DNA from: Brucellaceae bacterium
GTDB taxonomy: Bacteria > Pseudomonadota > Alphaproteobacteria > Rhizobiales > Rhizobiaceae
Length of the DNA: 64,000 bases
Direction: 5' to 3'
Assembly: GCA_020637755.1 (NCBI GenBank)
Contig: JACKJW010000002.1
Span: 133,570-197,569 of the forward strand
Shown here in pieces: positions 50,924 through 59,419 of this stretch (positions are counted from its first letter, which is position 1; every line of letters begins with the position of its first letter). The position numbers were made by a program, and so were the translations under genes. Below the pieces are notes generated by a model that saw only the letters and a program-made list of their open reading frames with translations, was not told the origin of the DNA and did no database searches.

Positions 50924-51250
50924 ATGAGCTACGCACGCATCACGCTTCTTGGCTTCCTCACGCTTGGCGCCGGCGCGCTTTCGGGCTGCAACCACGACAG
51001 CTACCAGCGCAATGAGGGCGTCACGAGTTACGCCGGAAATGCGATCGCCGCCAACACCGCCATGCAGATGGTGGATCCTTGGCCGGAAGGTGTCGGCGAC
51101 ACCGATCTTGAAACACCGCCGAGCGCAGGCACCGGAAGCCCCGGCGCCGGGGCAGGTGGTCACGGTCGCACCATCAACCAGACAATGACATCGGACCGGC
51201 TGCCGCGGGCGGAAAACGCGGGAGCCGAAGGACGGGAAGCAGGGACATGA
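50924..51250 (+). CDS. Small lipoprotein in the CpaD position
   Basis: A 108-residue lipoprotein (lipobox LSGC after LLGFLTLGAGA). The sequence NEGVTSYAGNAIAANTAMQMVDPWPEG resembles part of CpaD, which is normally near 220 residues and is a lipoprotein supporting the secretin. This version is about half that size and ends in a Gly/Ala-rich tail. It lies between cpaC and cpaE where CpaD is expected, overlapping the cpaE start by 4 bases. It may be a reduced CpaD or a separate lipoprotein. Confidence 0.7.
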   Translation: MSYARITLLGFLTLGAGALSGCNHDSYQRNEGVTSYAGNAIAANTAMQMVDPWPEGVGDTDLETPPSAGTGSPGAGAGGHGRTINQTMTSDRLPRAENAGAEGREAGT

Positions 51251-52458
51251 GCAGCCAGAAAACCAACAACAAGCGCGTCGCCCTCGTCACACAGGACAAG
51301 GAGTTTCTCCAGTCCGTGCGCACGGCCTTCGCGTCGTCGGACGCCATCGAACTCGTGGTGATCGAGAAGAACGTGGCGGAACTGCGCGGCGAGGTGCAGG
51401 ATGCCGACTGCGCCGCCGTCATCATCGACATGGACGCCTCCAAGCTGGAGGAGATCGAATCCTCCAGCGCGTCAAGCGCCGCCTTGAGGGGCAGGCGCCG
51501 GTCGTCGTCGTCACCCAGGAATTCAATGCCGCCGCCGTGCGCATCCTCGTACAGTTGCAGGTGGCCGACTTCCTGACCAAGCCGGTCACCACTGCCGATC
51601 TGGTGCGCTCGTGCATCCGCGCCTCCAGGGGCCGGGACGCGAGGAGCAGACCGAGGCGCAGATTTCACCTTCATGCCCGCCGCTGGCGGCGTTGGCACCA
51701 CCACGCTGGTGCTCCAGACGGCGTTCCAGCTGCACAATTCGGCGACGCGAGGGGCTTCCACCTGCGTGGTGGACCTGAACTTCCAGCAGGGTTCCTGCGC
51801 GGAATATCTCGATCTGGAACCGCGTTTCGACATTTCGGAAATCGAGAACCAGCCCGAGCGTCTTGACCGCCAGCTGCTCGACGTCATGCTCTCCAAGCAT
51901 GCAAGCGGATTGTGTGTGCTCGCCGCGCCGACCGCGCCGGCCGAAATGCGCTCCTTCAACACCGATGTCGTCGTGCGCATGCTCGACCTCGTCTCGGCCT
52001 ACTTCGACAATGTCGTCATCGACATGCCGCGCACCTGGTTCCCGTGGACCGAGACGGTGCTGCTCGGCTCCAACAATCTCTATGTCGTGTCGGAACTGAC
52101 GGTCCCGTGCCTGCGCCACACGCAGCGCCTCATCAAGGCCATCTACGAGACGGCGGGCAAGGAAGTGAAGCCGCAGGTCATCGTCAACCGTTTCGAGCAG
52201 CGCATGTTCGAGAACGGGATCAAGCAGGCTGACGTTGAGGAAATCCTTGGCGAACATTTCGCTGGCGGCATCTCCAACAACTACCGTCTGGTCCGCGAGG
52301 CAGTGGACCGCGGTGTGCCCTTGCAGGAGATCGATGCAGAGGCGAACGTCATCAAGGACCTCAAGCGCATCATCCTGCCGGAAGAATCCGAAGTGCTGGA
52401 AAAGAAACCGCGCTCGATCTTCTCCCTTGGAAAGGGATTCTTGAGGAAAGCCGGTTAA
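51247..52458 (+). pseudogene. cpaE: Tad pilus ATPase-like protein CpaE/TadZ, frameshifted
   Basis: CpaE (TadZ) is a receiver-like plus MinD/ParA-like protein that places the Tad machine. Residues 1-72 or so (51247 to about 51465) read VALVTQDKEFLQSVRTAFASSD. A second frame gives QRVKRRLEGQAPVVVVTQEF through ADFLTKPVTTADLVRSCIRA. A third gives LQGPGREEQTEAQI, and a fourth segment, back in the original frame from FTFMPAAGGVGTTTLVLQTA, continues to 52458. This fits three single-base deletions (near 51465, 51622 and 51664). The ATPase half is intact but cannot be read in one piece as given. Confidence 0.8.
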
Positions 52459-52508
52459 GCTTTCTCTCAACAACAAGAACTTGACCTTTTGCAGGGAAGG
52501 CAGGAGCC

Positions 52509-53939
52509 ATGAGCAGCAGCCGTTTTTCGGCCTTGCGCAACCGTGCCCATGAGCCGGCGGGCGCCGTACAGACGGAAGCCGCGCCGTCCAGTGACGATGT
52601 CATCCAGAACAAGCTGAGGGCGAGGCCCGCGGCGGAGGCAGCCCAGCCGGCTGCCCGCCCGAATGACCGCGTGGTCGATGCGCGCGTGCGCCTTCACCGC
52701 ATGCTGATCGACGAGATCAACCTCGTCGCGCTCGAGCGCCTTCCCAAGGAAGAGATGCGCGCTCAGGTCCACGAATTCGTCGCCGAAAAGGCCAAGGGTG
52801 AACGCCTCGCCATCAACGTGGCGGAACTGGAAAACCTTGTTGACGACATCGTTGACGAGATGGTCGGCCTCGGCCCGCTCGAACCGCTGATGAAGGATCC
52901 GGGCATCTCGGACATCCTGATCAACGGCCACGAAAACTGCTTCGTGGAAAAGGGCGGCAAGCTGCGCCAGATCCACGTGCCCTTCAAGGATGAGGCGCAC
53001 CTGCTGCGCATCGTCCAGAAGATCGTGGGCGCGGTCGGCCGCCGTGTCGACGAAAGCCAGCCGCTGGTCGACGCCCGCATGCTGGACGGCTCGCGCTTCA
53101 ACGCTGCCATCCGCCCTATCGGCGTTGACGGTCCGCTGGTTTCCATCCGCAAATTTTCCAAGAACAAGCTCAGCCTCCAGAAGCTTGTCGATTTCGGCGC
53201 GATCACCCAGCCCATGGCCGAGGTGATGGCGGCAGCCGTGCATGCCCGCAAGACCACCATCATTTCCGGCGGTACCGGTACGGGCAAGACGACGATGCTG
53301 AACGCGCTCTCGGCCTTCATTCCGGAAGACGAGCGGCTGATTACCATCGAGGACGCCGCCGAACTCCAGCTCCAGCAGCCGCATGTGGCGCGCATGGAAA
53401 CCCGCCCCGCCAACGTGGAAGGCCATGGCGAGTTGAAGCAGCGCGATCTTGTGAAGAACGCGCTGCGCATGCGCCCCGACCGCGTGATTCTCGGCGAGTG
53501 CCGCGGCGAGGAAGCCTTCGACATGCTTCAGGCCATGAATACCGGCCATGAAGGCTCCATGGCGACCATCCACGCCAACACCCCGCGCGACGCGATCTCG
53601 CGCCTTGAGCAGATGTTGGGCATGACCGGCATGCCGATGACGGTGCAATCGATCCGTTCGCAGATCGCCTCCGCCATCGACGTGATCGTGCAGCTGACCC
53701 GCCTGTCCGACGGCAAGCGCAAGGTGACGGCTGTCTCGGAAGTGACCGGTCTGGAAGGCGACATCATCCAGATGCAGGACATCTTCCGTTTCATCCGCAC
53801 CGGCATGGGGCCGAACGGCGAAATCATCGGCCATTTCGAGGCGACCGGCATCCGCCCGCGTTTCCTGGAAGACCTGAAGGCCATGGGTATCGAGTTTCCG
53901 GCGAATTATTTCGAGCCGGGACACGTCGTGGCGGAATGA
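52509..53939 (+). CDS. cpaF: Tad secretion ATPase CpaF/TadA
   Basis: CpaF (476 residues) is the hexameric secretion ATPase that powers Tad pilus extension and probably retraction. Walker A is SGGTGTGKTTML near residue 255, with the Asp box ITIEDAAELQLQQ, Walker B VILGECRGEEAFDMLQAMNTGHEGSM (broken here) and the His box TIHANTPRDAISRLE. The N-terminal domain begins with a low-complexity stretch to about residue 50. It is full length, with an AGGAG-like ribosome site, and lies 50 bases after cpaE. Confidence 0.95.
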   Translation: MSSSRFSALRNRAHEPAGAVQTEAAPSSDDVIQNKLRARPAAEAAQPAARPNDRVVDARVRLHRMLIDEINLVALERLPKEEMRAQVHEFVAEKAKGERLAINVAELENLVDDIVDEMVGLGPLEPLMKDPGISDILINGHENCFVEKGGKLRQIHVPFKDEAHLLRIVQKIVGAVGRRVDESQPLVDARMLDGSRFNAAIRPIGVDGPLVSIRKFSKNKLSLQKLVDFGAITQPMAEVMAAAVHARKTTIISGGTGTGKTTMLNALSAFIPEDERLITIEDAAELQLQQPHVARMETRPANVEGHGELKQRDLVKNALRMRPDRVILGECRGEEAFDMLQAMNTGHEGSMATIHANTPRDAISRLEQMLGMTGMPMTVQSIRSQIASAIDVIVQLTRLSDGKRKVTAVSEVTGLEGDIIQMQDIFRFIRTGMGPNGEIIGHFEATGIRPRFLEDLKAMGIEFPANYFEPGHVVAE

Positions 53940-53945
53940 CCTGAC

Positions 53946-54911
53946 ATGCCGGCCATCGAAACCGCCTACGTTGTTTATGCTGCCGCCGCGATCACGGGCA
54001 TCCTGATCGCTGAAGCCGCGTTTCTGGTGTTCGCTGGCCAGCAGGACCGAAAGAATTCCATCAACCGCCGCCTTCGGCTTCAGGACAACAAGCTGACGCA
54101 GAAGGAAGTGCTGATCCAGCTGCGCAAGGAGCGCGGCGACACGGGCAAGGGCGGTTCCTTCCTGTCGCTGGGCTGGCTGCGCCGCCTGCGCAGCCAATCC
54201 GGCATGGTCATGCCGCTCGGCCGGCTTTTCATGATCTGCTTTGCCGTGGCCATCGGCTGGTCAGTGGCACTGACATTCCTTGGTGTCTCGCCGAAGCTTG
54301 CGGTGCTCGCGGTTCCCGAAGTCGGGCTGATCCTGCCCGTGATGGTGCTGCGCTTCCGCCGCAAGTCACGCCACAAGGCCTTTGGCATGCAATTGCCCGA
54401 GGCGCTTGAACTGATCACCCGGTCCCTGCGTGCAGGCCATCCGGTGCCTGTCGCCATCGCGCTGGTGGCCCGTGAAATGCCCGATCCGATCGGGACGGAG
54501 TTCGGCATCGTTGCCGACGAGATCACCTACGGCATCGATCTCGTCAGCGCGCTCGCTTCCATGTACGACCGTGTCGGCCATGAGGATCTGCCGTTGTTCG
54601 TCACCGCCGTGTCGATCCAGAGCACGACGGGCGGCAACCTGCGTGAAATCCTCGACGGCCTGTCCTCCACCATCCGCGAGCGCGGCAAGCTGCGCCGCAA
54701 GGTGCGCGCCATCTCCACCGAGGGCCGCATGTCCGCCTATATCCTGACGGCGGTGCCGATCCTCCTGATGGGCGGCATCTGGCTCACAAACCCGTCCTAC
54801 TATCGCAATGTCATCCATGAGGAATTGACATGGTACCTGCTCGGCGGCGCTGCCGCCTGGCTCGGCCTCGGCAATGTCGTCATGTCGAAGATGTCCAATT
54901 TCAAGTTCTAG
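53946..54911 (+). CDS. tadB: Tad inner-membrane platform protein TadB
   Basis: TadB (321 residues) is one of two paralogous type II secretion F-domain platform proteins of the Tad system. It has an N-terminal membrane helix (VVYAAAAITGILIAEAAFLVF), a second pair near residues 95-135, and the T2SSF domain with QLPEALELITRSLRAGHPVPVAIALVAREM (broken here). C-terminal helices follow YILTAVPILLMGG. It starts 6 bases after cpaF and lies 11 bases before tadC. Confidence 0.92.
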   Translation: MPAIETAYVVYAAAAITGILIAEAAFLVFAGQQDRKNSINRRLRLQDNKLTQKEVLIQLRKERGDTGKGGSFLSLGWLRRLRSQSGMVMPLGRLFMICFAVAIGWSVALTFLGVSPKLAVLAVPEVGLILPVMVLRFRRKSRHKAFGMQLPEALELITRSLRAGHPVPVAIALVAREMPDPIGTEFGIVADEITYGIDLVSALASMYDRVGHEDLPLFVTAVSIQSTTGGNLREILDGLSSTIRERGKLRRKVRAISTEGRMSAYILTAVPILLMGGIWLTNPSYYRNVIHEELTWYLLGGAAAWLGLGNVVMSKMSNFKF

Positions 54912-54922
54912 GAAGGCCGCGC

Positions 54923-55876
54923 ATGTTCGATCTGTTTGGCCCCGATACCTCTGCGATGATGATGCCGCTGGCGCTGATGATGCTGGCGCTGGGCGGCGCC
55001 GCTCTGGCCTGGCCGCTGGTGACACAGGAGCGCGGGCGCAACGACCTGAAGCGCCGCCTGCGCGTGGAGCCGGACGCCGCCGAGGTGGTGGAGGAAGCGC
55101 CGCGCGCCGTCCGCCAACGCGGCAACCAGGTGCAGGACAAGGCGCTGAAGAAGGCGCAGGAATTCTACGCCAAGACCGACCCGGACAATGTGGCACGCCT
55201 GCGCATGAAGCTCATCCAGGCAGGCTATCTCGATCCGCGCGCCGTTCCGGCCTTTTTTCTCGCGCGCGCCGGAGCGATGGCCATCTGCGCAATCATCGGC
55301 GCCGTCATGGTCTTTGGTGCCGGTTTCAGCTTCGGCGGAAATGATTGGGTGCCGGTGCTGGGCGCTGCGCTGGCCGGATATTTCATTCCGTCGCTGGTGT
55401 TGCACCAGCAGATCTCGGCGAAAATCCAGGAATACCGCAACGGCTTCCCGGACTTCATGGACCTGATGGTCGTTTGCACCGATGCCGGAATGTCCATGGA
55501 AGCGGGCATTGACCGCGTGTCGCGCGAAATCGCCAACACCTATCCCTCGCTGTCGCACAACCTCCAGCTTGTCTCGCTGGAGCTGCGCGCCGGGCGCACG
55601 CTCAATGACGCGCTGAAATCGCTCGCCGACCGGCTGAGCCTTGATGAGGTCCGCTCCTTTGCCACGCTTCTCCAGCAGTCGAAGGAACTGGGCACCTCGC
55701 TGTCTTCTGCGCTGCGCGTATTTTCCGACGAGATGCGTCACAAGCGCATGTCGCGCGCCGAAGAAAAGGCCCATGCGCTTCCCGCGAAGATGTCGGTTCC
55801 GGTCACCGCCTGCATCCTGCCGGTGGTCCTGCTGGTCGCCATCATCCCGGTCATCGTCCAGCTTTCCAACATGTGA
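54923..55876 (+). CDS. tadC: Tad inner-membrane platform protein TadC
   Basis: TadC (317 residues) is the second F-domain platform protein and works with TadB. It has an N-terminal helix (MPLALMMLALGGAALAWPLV), a central pair (AMAICAIIGAVMVFGAGF and VLGAALAGYFIPSLVL), the T2SSF domain with GFPDFMDLMVVCTDAGMSMEAGIDRV (broken here), and a C-terminal helix (ITACILPVVLLVAIIPVIV-type). The ATG at 54923 has an aggaag ribosome site. The operon appears to end or pause after it, as a 176-base gap follows. Confidence 0.92.
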   Translation: MFDLFGPDTSAMMMPLALMMLALGGAALAWPLVTQERGRNDLKRRLRVEPDAAEVVEEAPRAVRQRGNQVQDKALKKAQEFYAKTDPDNVARLRMKLIQAGYLDPRAVPAFFLARAGAMAICAIIGAVMVFGAGFSFGGNDWVPVLGAALAGYFIPSLVLHQQISAKIQEYRNGFPDFMDLMVVCTDAGMSMEAGIDRVSREIANTYPSLSHNLQLVSLELRAGRTLNDALKSLADRLSLDEVRSFATLLQQSKELGTSLSSALRVFSDEMRHKRMSRAEEKAHALPAKMSVPVTACILPVVLLVAIIPVIVQLSNM

Positions 55877-55962
55877 TGGTCGCGGCCGCGCGGGACCTGA
55901 CACGCCGTAGGCCACCTTTCATGGGCCGTTTGGTTGACGCCTCCTTACCCGGAAAGAGATTT

Positions 55963-55991
55963 TTGACGCTGTTTCGGCACGGCGAATTAAA
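55963..55991 (+). promoter_or_regulatory. Possible sigma70 promoter of the tadD-like gene
   Basis: TTGACG at 55963-55968 and ATTAAA at 55986-55991 are 17 bases apart, about 60 bases before the start codon. The region is the AT-richest part of the gap after tadC. Confidence 0.3.
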
Positions 55992-56052
55992 CATTGTCGG
56001 TTAGCCTTCTCTCATCAAACGATCCGGAAAACCGGGCGAAAAGGGCAGGGCA

Positions 56053-56520
56053 ATGCGTTATTCAGTTATCGGCTCACTCATGGCACTCACCATGCTTGCC
56101 GGCTGCACGGCCGAGAGCATGCAGAAGATCGACACCACGGAAACCTCGGCACTGAGCGTTCCCAAGGATGTCTCGGCCGCCGACCTCAAGCTCGGCAAGG
56201 AACATTTCATCGAGGCGAACTATGGCCTGGCGGAAAAGCACTTCCGCAAGGCCGTCGAACTCAACGCCGACAATGGCGAGGCGTGGATGGGGCTGGCAGC
56301 CTCCTACGACCAGCTCGGCCGCTTCGACTTTGCCGACCGCGCCTATGCGCAGCTTCTCAAGGTTTCCGGCCGCCAGCCGCAGGTCGTCAACAACATGGGC
56401 TACTCGCAGCTTCTGCGCGGCAACCGCAAGGAAGCCCGGAAGCTGCTTGCCGAGGCGCAACGCCTGATGCCGGGCGATCCGATCGTTGAAGCGAACATGA
56501 AGCTTCTGGCCAAGGGCTGA
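56053..56520 (+). CDS. tadD: TPR lipoprotein TadD-like
   Basis: TadD (155 residues) is a lipoprotein with tetratricopeptide repeats that helps assemble the Tad secretin. The lipobox is TMLAGC. Two or more TPR units follow: KLGKEHFIEANYGLAEKHFRKAVELNADN, GEAWMGLAASYDQLGRFDFADRAYAQLLKVSG and a third unit near PQVVNNMGYSQLLRGNRKEARKLL (all broken here). It is shorter than many TadD proteins. It has its own likely promoter at the end of the tadABC group. Confidence 0.83.
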   Translation: MRYSVIGSLMALTMLAGCTAESMQKIDTTETSALSVPKDVSAADLKLGKEHFIEANYGLAEKHFRKAVELNADNGEAWMGLAASYDQLGRFDFADRAYAQLLKVSGRQPQVVNNMGYSQLLRGNRKEARKLLAEAQRLMPGDPIVEANMKLLAKG

Positions 56521-56582
56521 CCGCCGGACACAAATATATCGCCGCCACGGGACCGGCGGGGCGAACAACAGGGGACTGTCAC

Positions 56583-57587
56583 ATGGGTGAACTGCATTTG
56601 GGAGCGCCGGTCGCCGGCCTGGCTTCGCGCAACCGCATCACACCGGAAGACGTGCTGATGCTGCGCCGTGAGGTGTTCCAGGACGGCGTGGTGACCCGCG
56701 GTGAGGCCGAATCGCTCTTTGCGCTGGATGCTGCCTGCGAGCATCGTTGCCCCGAGTGGCACGAGTTTTTCATCGAGGCAGTGTGCGACTTCATCGTCCA
56801 TCAGGAACAGCCGCGCGGCTATGTCAGCGTGGACAATGCCGACTGGCTGGTCCGCGCGATTTCGCGTGACGGAACCGTCGATAGCGCCAGCGAACTGGAA
56901 ATGCTGGTCAAGGTGATCGAGACGGCGACGTCCGTGCCGGACCAGCTTTCGGCCTTCGCACTGAAACAGGTGGCCAAGGCCGCCATCGAAGGCGAGGGGC
57001 CGCTCGCTTGCGGCCGCAAGAACCTTCAAAAGGGCGTCATCCTGGAAGCCGAGGTCGGCCTGATCCGGCGCATCCTCTATGGCTACGGCTCTGGCGGCAA
57101 TTCCGGGATCACCCGCGCCGAAGCCGAGGTGCTCTTCGATCTCAACGACCGCACGGTCGCTGCCCGCAACCATCCCTCCTGGGATGATCTCTTCGTCAAG
57201 GCGCTGGCCAACCATCTGATGTGTGCGTCAGGCTACACCGCTCCGTCGCGCGAGGAGGCACTCGCCCGCGAGACCTTCTTCGAGGAGCAGGATGTCCAGG
57301 TCGGGCGCTTCTTCTCCCGCATGGTCTCCGGCGGCATGTCCGCCATCCTGTCGGCTTACCGCCGCGACGATAGCATCGAAACCTATTACGCCGAGAAGAA
57401 CGCCCGCATGGACATCGAGGGCCGCGTGGCCGAACGCGTCGACCAGGGCGAGGCGGAGTGGCTGGCAGCGCGGATCGGCCGCGATGGCAGGCTTCACGAC
57501 AACGAGAAGGCGCTGCTGTCCTTCCTGCGCACACAATCGCCGGAAATCCATCCGGCCCTGAAGGACCTGATCGATCAGGTCGCCTGA
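56583..57587 (+). CDS. Duplicated-domain protein of unknown function
   Basis: A 334-residue soluble protein, not recognised. It has two repeated pairs of segments. Block A at residues 24-75 (TRGEAESLFALDAA, then EWHEFFIEAVCDFIV) recurs at 157-213 (TRAEAEVLFDLNDR, then SWDDLFVKALANHLM). Block B at 80-130 (VDNADWLVRAISRDGTVDS) recurs at 282-334 (VDQGEAEWLAARIGRDGRLHD). Each B block has an RDG-x-(v/l)-x(2)-x-E stretch that recalls EF-hand or TerB loops. No signal or membrane segment. It follows tadD by 62 bases on the same strand. Confidence 0.75.
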   Translation: MGELHLGAPVAGLASRNRITPEDVLMLRREVFQDGVVTRGEAESLFALDAACEHRCPEWHEFFIEAVCDFIVHQEQPRGYVSVDNADWLVRAISRDGTVDSASELEMLVKVIETATSVPDQLSAFALKQVAKAAIEGEGPLACGRKNLQKGVILEAEVGLIRRILYGYGSGGNSGITRAEAEVLFDLNDRTVAARNHPSWDDLFVKALANHLMCASGYTAPSREEALARETFFEEQDVQVGRFFSRMVSGGMSAILSAYRRDDSIETYYAEKNARMDIEGRVAERVDQGEAEWLAARIGRDGRLHDNEKALLSFLRTQSPEIHPALKDLIDQVA

Positions 57588-57614
57588 CAGGGTCCGGCAG
57601 GTTTGAACGGGATC

Positions 57615-57637
57615 AAGGGCGGGTCATTCCCGCCCTT
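57615..57637. terminator. Hairpin at convergent gene ends
   Basis: The stem aagggcggg / cccgccctt (9 base pairs) with loop tcatt covers the end of the XRE gene and the 3' end of the duplicated-domain gene. There is no long U run on either side, so termination may be partial. Confidence 0.4.
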
Positions 57638-58043
57638 CGTCGTTGCCGCGCCCCTTGTGACGCTCCAACTCGGCTTCCAGCCGCCGGATTGTCAGTGCCG
57701 TTTCGTCGTGCAGGCGCTTGAGCCGTTCCAGATGGCCCGAAACAAGCCGCACGAAATCATTGTGGCTGTCGCTTTCGGGCGAGGGGCCAACGCCGAACAG
57801 CAGCCATTGCAGCGACACGTTCAACATGCCAGCCACCATGGAAAGCTTGTTGGCGCGTGGCTCCGAACGGTCGCTTTCCCAGGCAGTCAGTGTGGAGGTC
57901 TTGACGCCAATCCGCCGCGCCAGCGCCGCTTCGCTCATCCCCGCCGCCTCACGTGCGCGCAGCAAGCGTCCCCCCAGAGTGTCCATCTCGTCACCGGTTT
58001 CGCCAAAGGTTTCCGATGGCAGCGTTTCCTGCGGTTCATACAT
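57624..58043 (-). CDS. XRE-family HTH regulator
   Basis: A 139-residue protein with one helix-turn-helix domain in residues about 27-82 (LLRAREAAGMSEAALARRIGVKTSTLTAWESDRSEPRANKLSMVAGML, broken here) and a C-terminal helical tail (HLERLKRLHDETALTIRRLEAELERHKG) likely to form a coiled coil. It ends in a short basic tail. The start at 58043 is set by a perfect AAGGAG ribosome site; the open frame upstream lacks one. Target genes are unknown; it lies before fghA, with which it could share control. Confidence 0.88.
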   Translation of the reverse strand: MYEPQETLPSETFGETGDEMDTLGGRLLRAREAAGMSEAALARRIGVKTSTLTAWESDRSEPRANKLSMVAGMLNVSLQWLLFGVGPSPESDSHNDFVRLVSGHLERLKRLHDETALTIRRLEAELERHKGRGNDEGRE

Positions 58044-58112
58044 CGTTGTCTCCTTGTGGTTCCTCATCAGCTGACCACCCATGGTCAGCCAGGGCTTGCC
58101 CGCATGAGGCCT

Positions 58113-58946
58113 TTATTGGCCCAGACGCGCCGCATGCCAGGACAGATGGTCGTCCATGAAGGTTGAGATGAAGAAATAGGAATGGTCGTAGCCTTCCTGC
58201 ATGCGCAGTGTCAGGCCGATTCCCGCTTTCGCCGCGGCCTCCTCGAAAAGCCAGGGCCGCAAGCCTTCGTCGAGAAACCCGTCGGCTGTGCCCTGGTCGA
58301 TCAGGAACTCCGGGAAACGCGCCCCGTCTTCCACCAGTGCCACGGCATCGTGGGAGCGCCATGCACTCCGGTCGGAGCCGAGATATTTTTCAAACGCCTT
58401 TTCCGCCCAGGGCGCCGTCGAAGGGGAGACGATCGGTGCGAAAGCCGAACAGGCGCGAAAACGGTCCGGGTTCTTCAGCGCAATCGTCATCGTACCATGC
58501 CCGCCCATGGAATGGCCGAAAATGGATTGGCGCTCCATGTCAGCCGGAAAATGTGCTGCGACGAGGGCAGGCAGTTCCTCCACGAGATAGGAATACATGC
58601 GGTAGCATTTCGCCCACGGCTGTTCGGTAGCGTCCACGTAGAATCCCGCGCCCTTGCCGACCTGCCAGTCGGTTGCGACGTCGGGCACTTCGCCGCGCGG
58701 GCTGGTGTCGGGGCAGACGATGATGAGGCCGAGTTCGGCCGCCTTGCGGCGGTACTCGCCCTTCTCCATGACATTGGCATGGGTGCAGGTGAGGCCGGAC
58801 AGGTACCAGACAACCGGGCAGGGGCGGGTCCTGGCCTGCGGTGGCACGAAAACCGCGAAGGTCATTTCGCAGCCGCACACCTGCGACTCGTGGGCGTACA
58901 CGCCCTGCATGCCGCCGAAGGATTTGTTCTGGGAGATAATTTTCAT
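58113..58946 (-). CDS. fghA: S-formylglutathione hydrolase
   Basis: FghA (277 residues) hydrolyses S-formylglutathione to formate and glutathione in formaldehyde detoxification. The Ser nucleophile is in FGHSMGGHG, the Asp in IDQGTADGFLD and the His in GYDHSYFFI. The N-terminal FGGMQGVYAHES block and GLTCTHANVMEKG are characteristic. It belongs with adhC, 842 bases upstream in transcription order (59788-60912), with two small genes between. A 69-base gap separates it from the XRE gene. Confidence 0.96.
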   Translation of the reverse strand: MKIISQNKSFGGMQGVYAHESQVCGCEMTFAVFVPPQARTRPCPVVWYLSGLTCTHANVMEKGEYRRKAAELGLIIVCPDTSPRGEVPDVATDWQVGKGAGFYVDATEQPWAKCYRMYSYLVEELPALVAAHFPADMERQSIFGHSMGGHGTMTIALKNPDRFRACSAFAPIVSPSTAPWAEKAFEKYLGSDRSAWRSHDAVALVEDGARFPEFLIDQGTADGFLDEGLRPWLFEEAAAKAGIGLTLRMQEGYDHSYFFISTFMDDHLSWHAARLGQ

Positions 58947-58959
58947 GGGTCTTCCCGGT

Positions 58960-59412
58960 TCAATTGGATTTGAGCGCCCGGCGGACGGTCTGGTCCAGTG
59001 CCTGGAGAAAGGCGGAGCGGTCCTTCTGCGTAAAGCCCGGATTGTAGCCCTTGATCTCGCCCGCCTCGCGCAGGTCCTGCTTCAGGTTGCGCATGGCAAG
59101 CGCCATGCCGATGGTTTCCTGCGTGAAAGGCCGCCCGGTCGGACCCAGCACGTGAACGCCCTTTTCCACCAGACGCGCGGCCAGTGGCACATCGGCCGTG
59201 ACGGCAATGTCGTTTCCAGCAGCATGCTCCACGATCCAGTCATCCGCCGCATCAAAAGCGCCCGAAACAACGACATTACGCACCATGGGATCGCGCGACG
59301 GCCGCATGCCGGAATTCGCGACGAAGGTGACGGAGGCGGAATGCCGCTCTGCCACCTTCAGGATTTCGGCTTTCACCGGGCAGGCATCCGCATCGACCAG
59401 GATCTGTGGCAT
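58960..59412 (-). CDS. UPF0178 (YaiI-like) PIN-related protein
   Basis: A 150-residue protein of the UPF0178/DUF188 family. Signature sequences are ILVDADACPVK near the N-terminus, GAFDAADDWIVEH in the middle, and VTADVPLAARLVEKG before the conserved GRPFTQETIGMALAMRNL. The fold is PIN-like, with acidic residues in DADA and AADD arranged like a nuclease site, but no activity is established. The ATG at 59412 starts the family N-terminus. The start falls 8 bases before the end of the next upstream gene. Confidence 0.9.
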   Translation of the reverse strand: MPQILVDADACPVKAEILKVAERHSASVTFVANSGMRPSRDPMVRNVVVSGAFDAADDWIVEHAAGNDIAVTADVPLAARLVEKGVHVLGPTGRPFTQETIGMALAMRNLKQDLREAGEIKGYNPGFTQKDRSAFLQALDQTVRRALKSN

Positions 59413-59419
59413 TCTCCGC

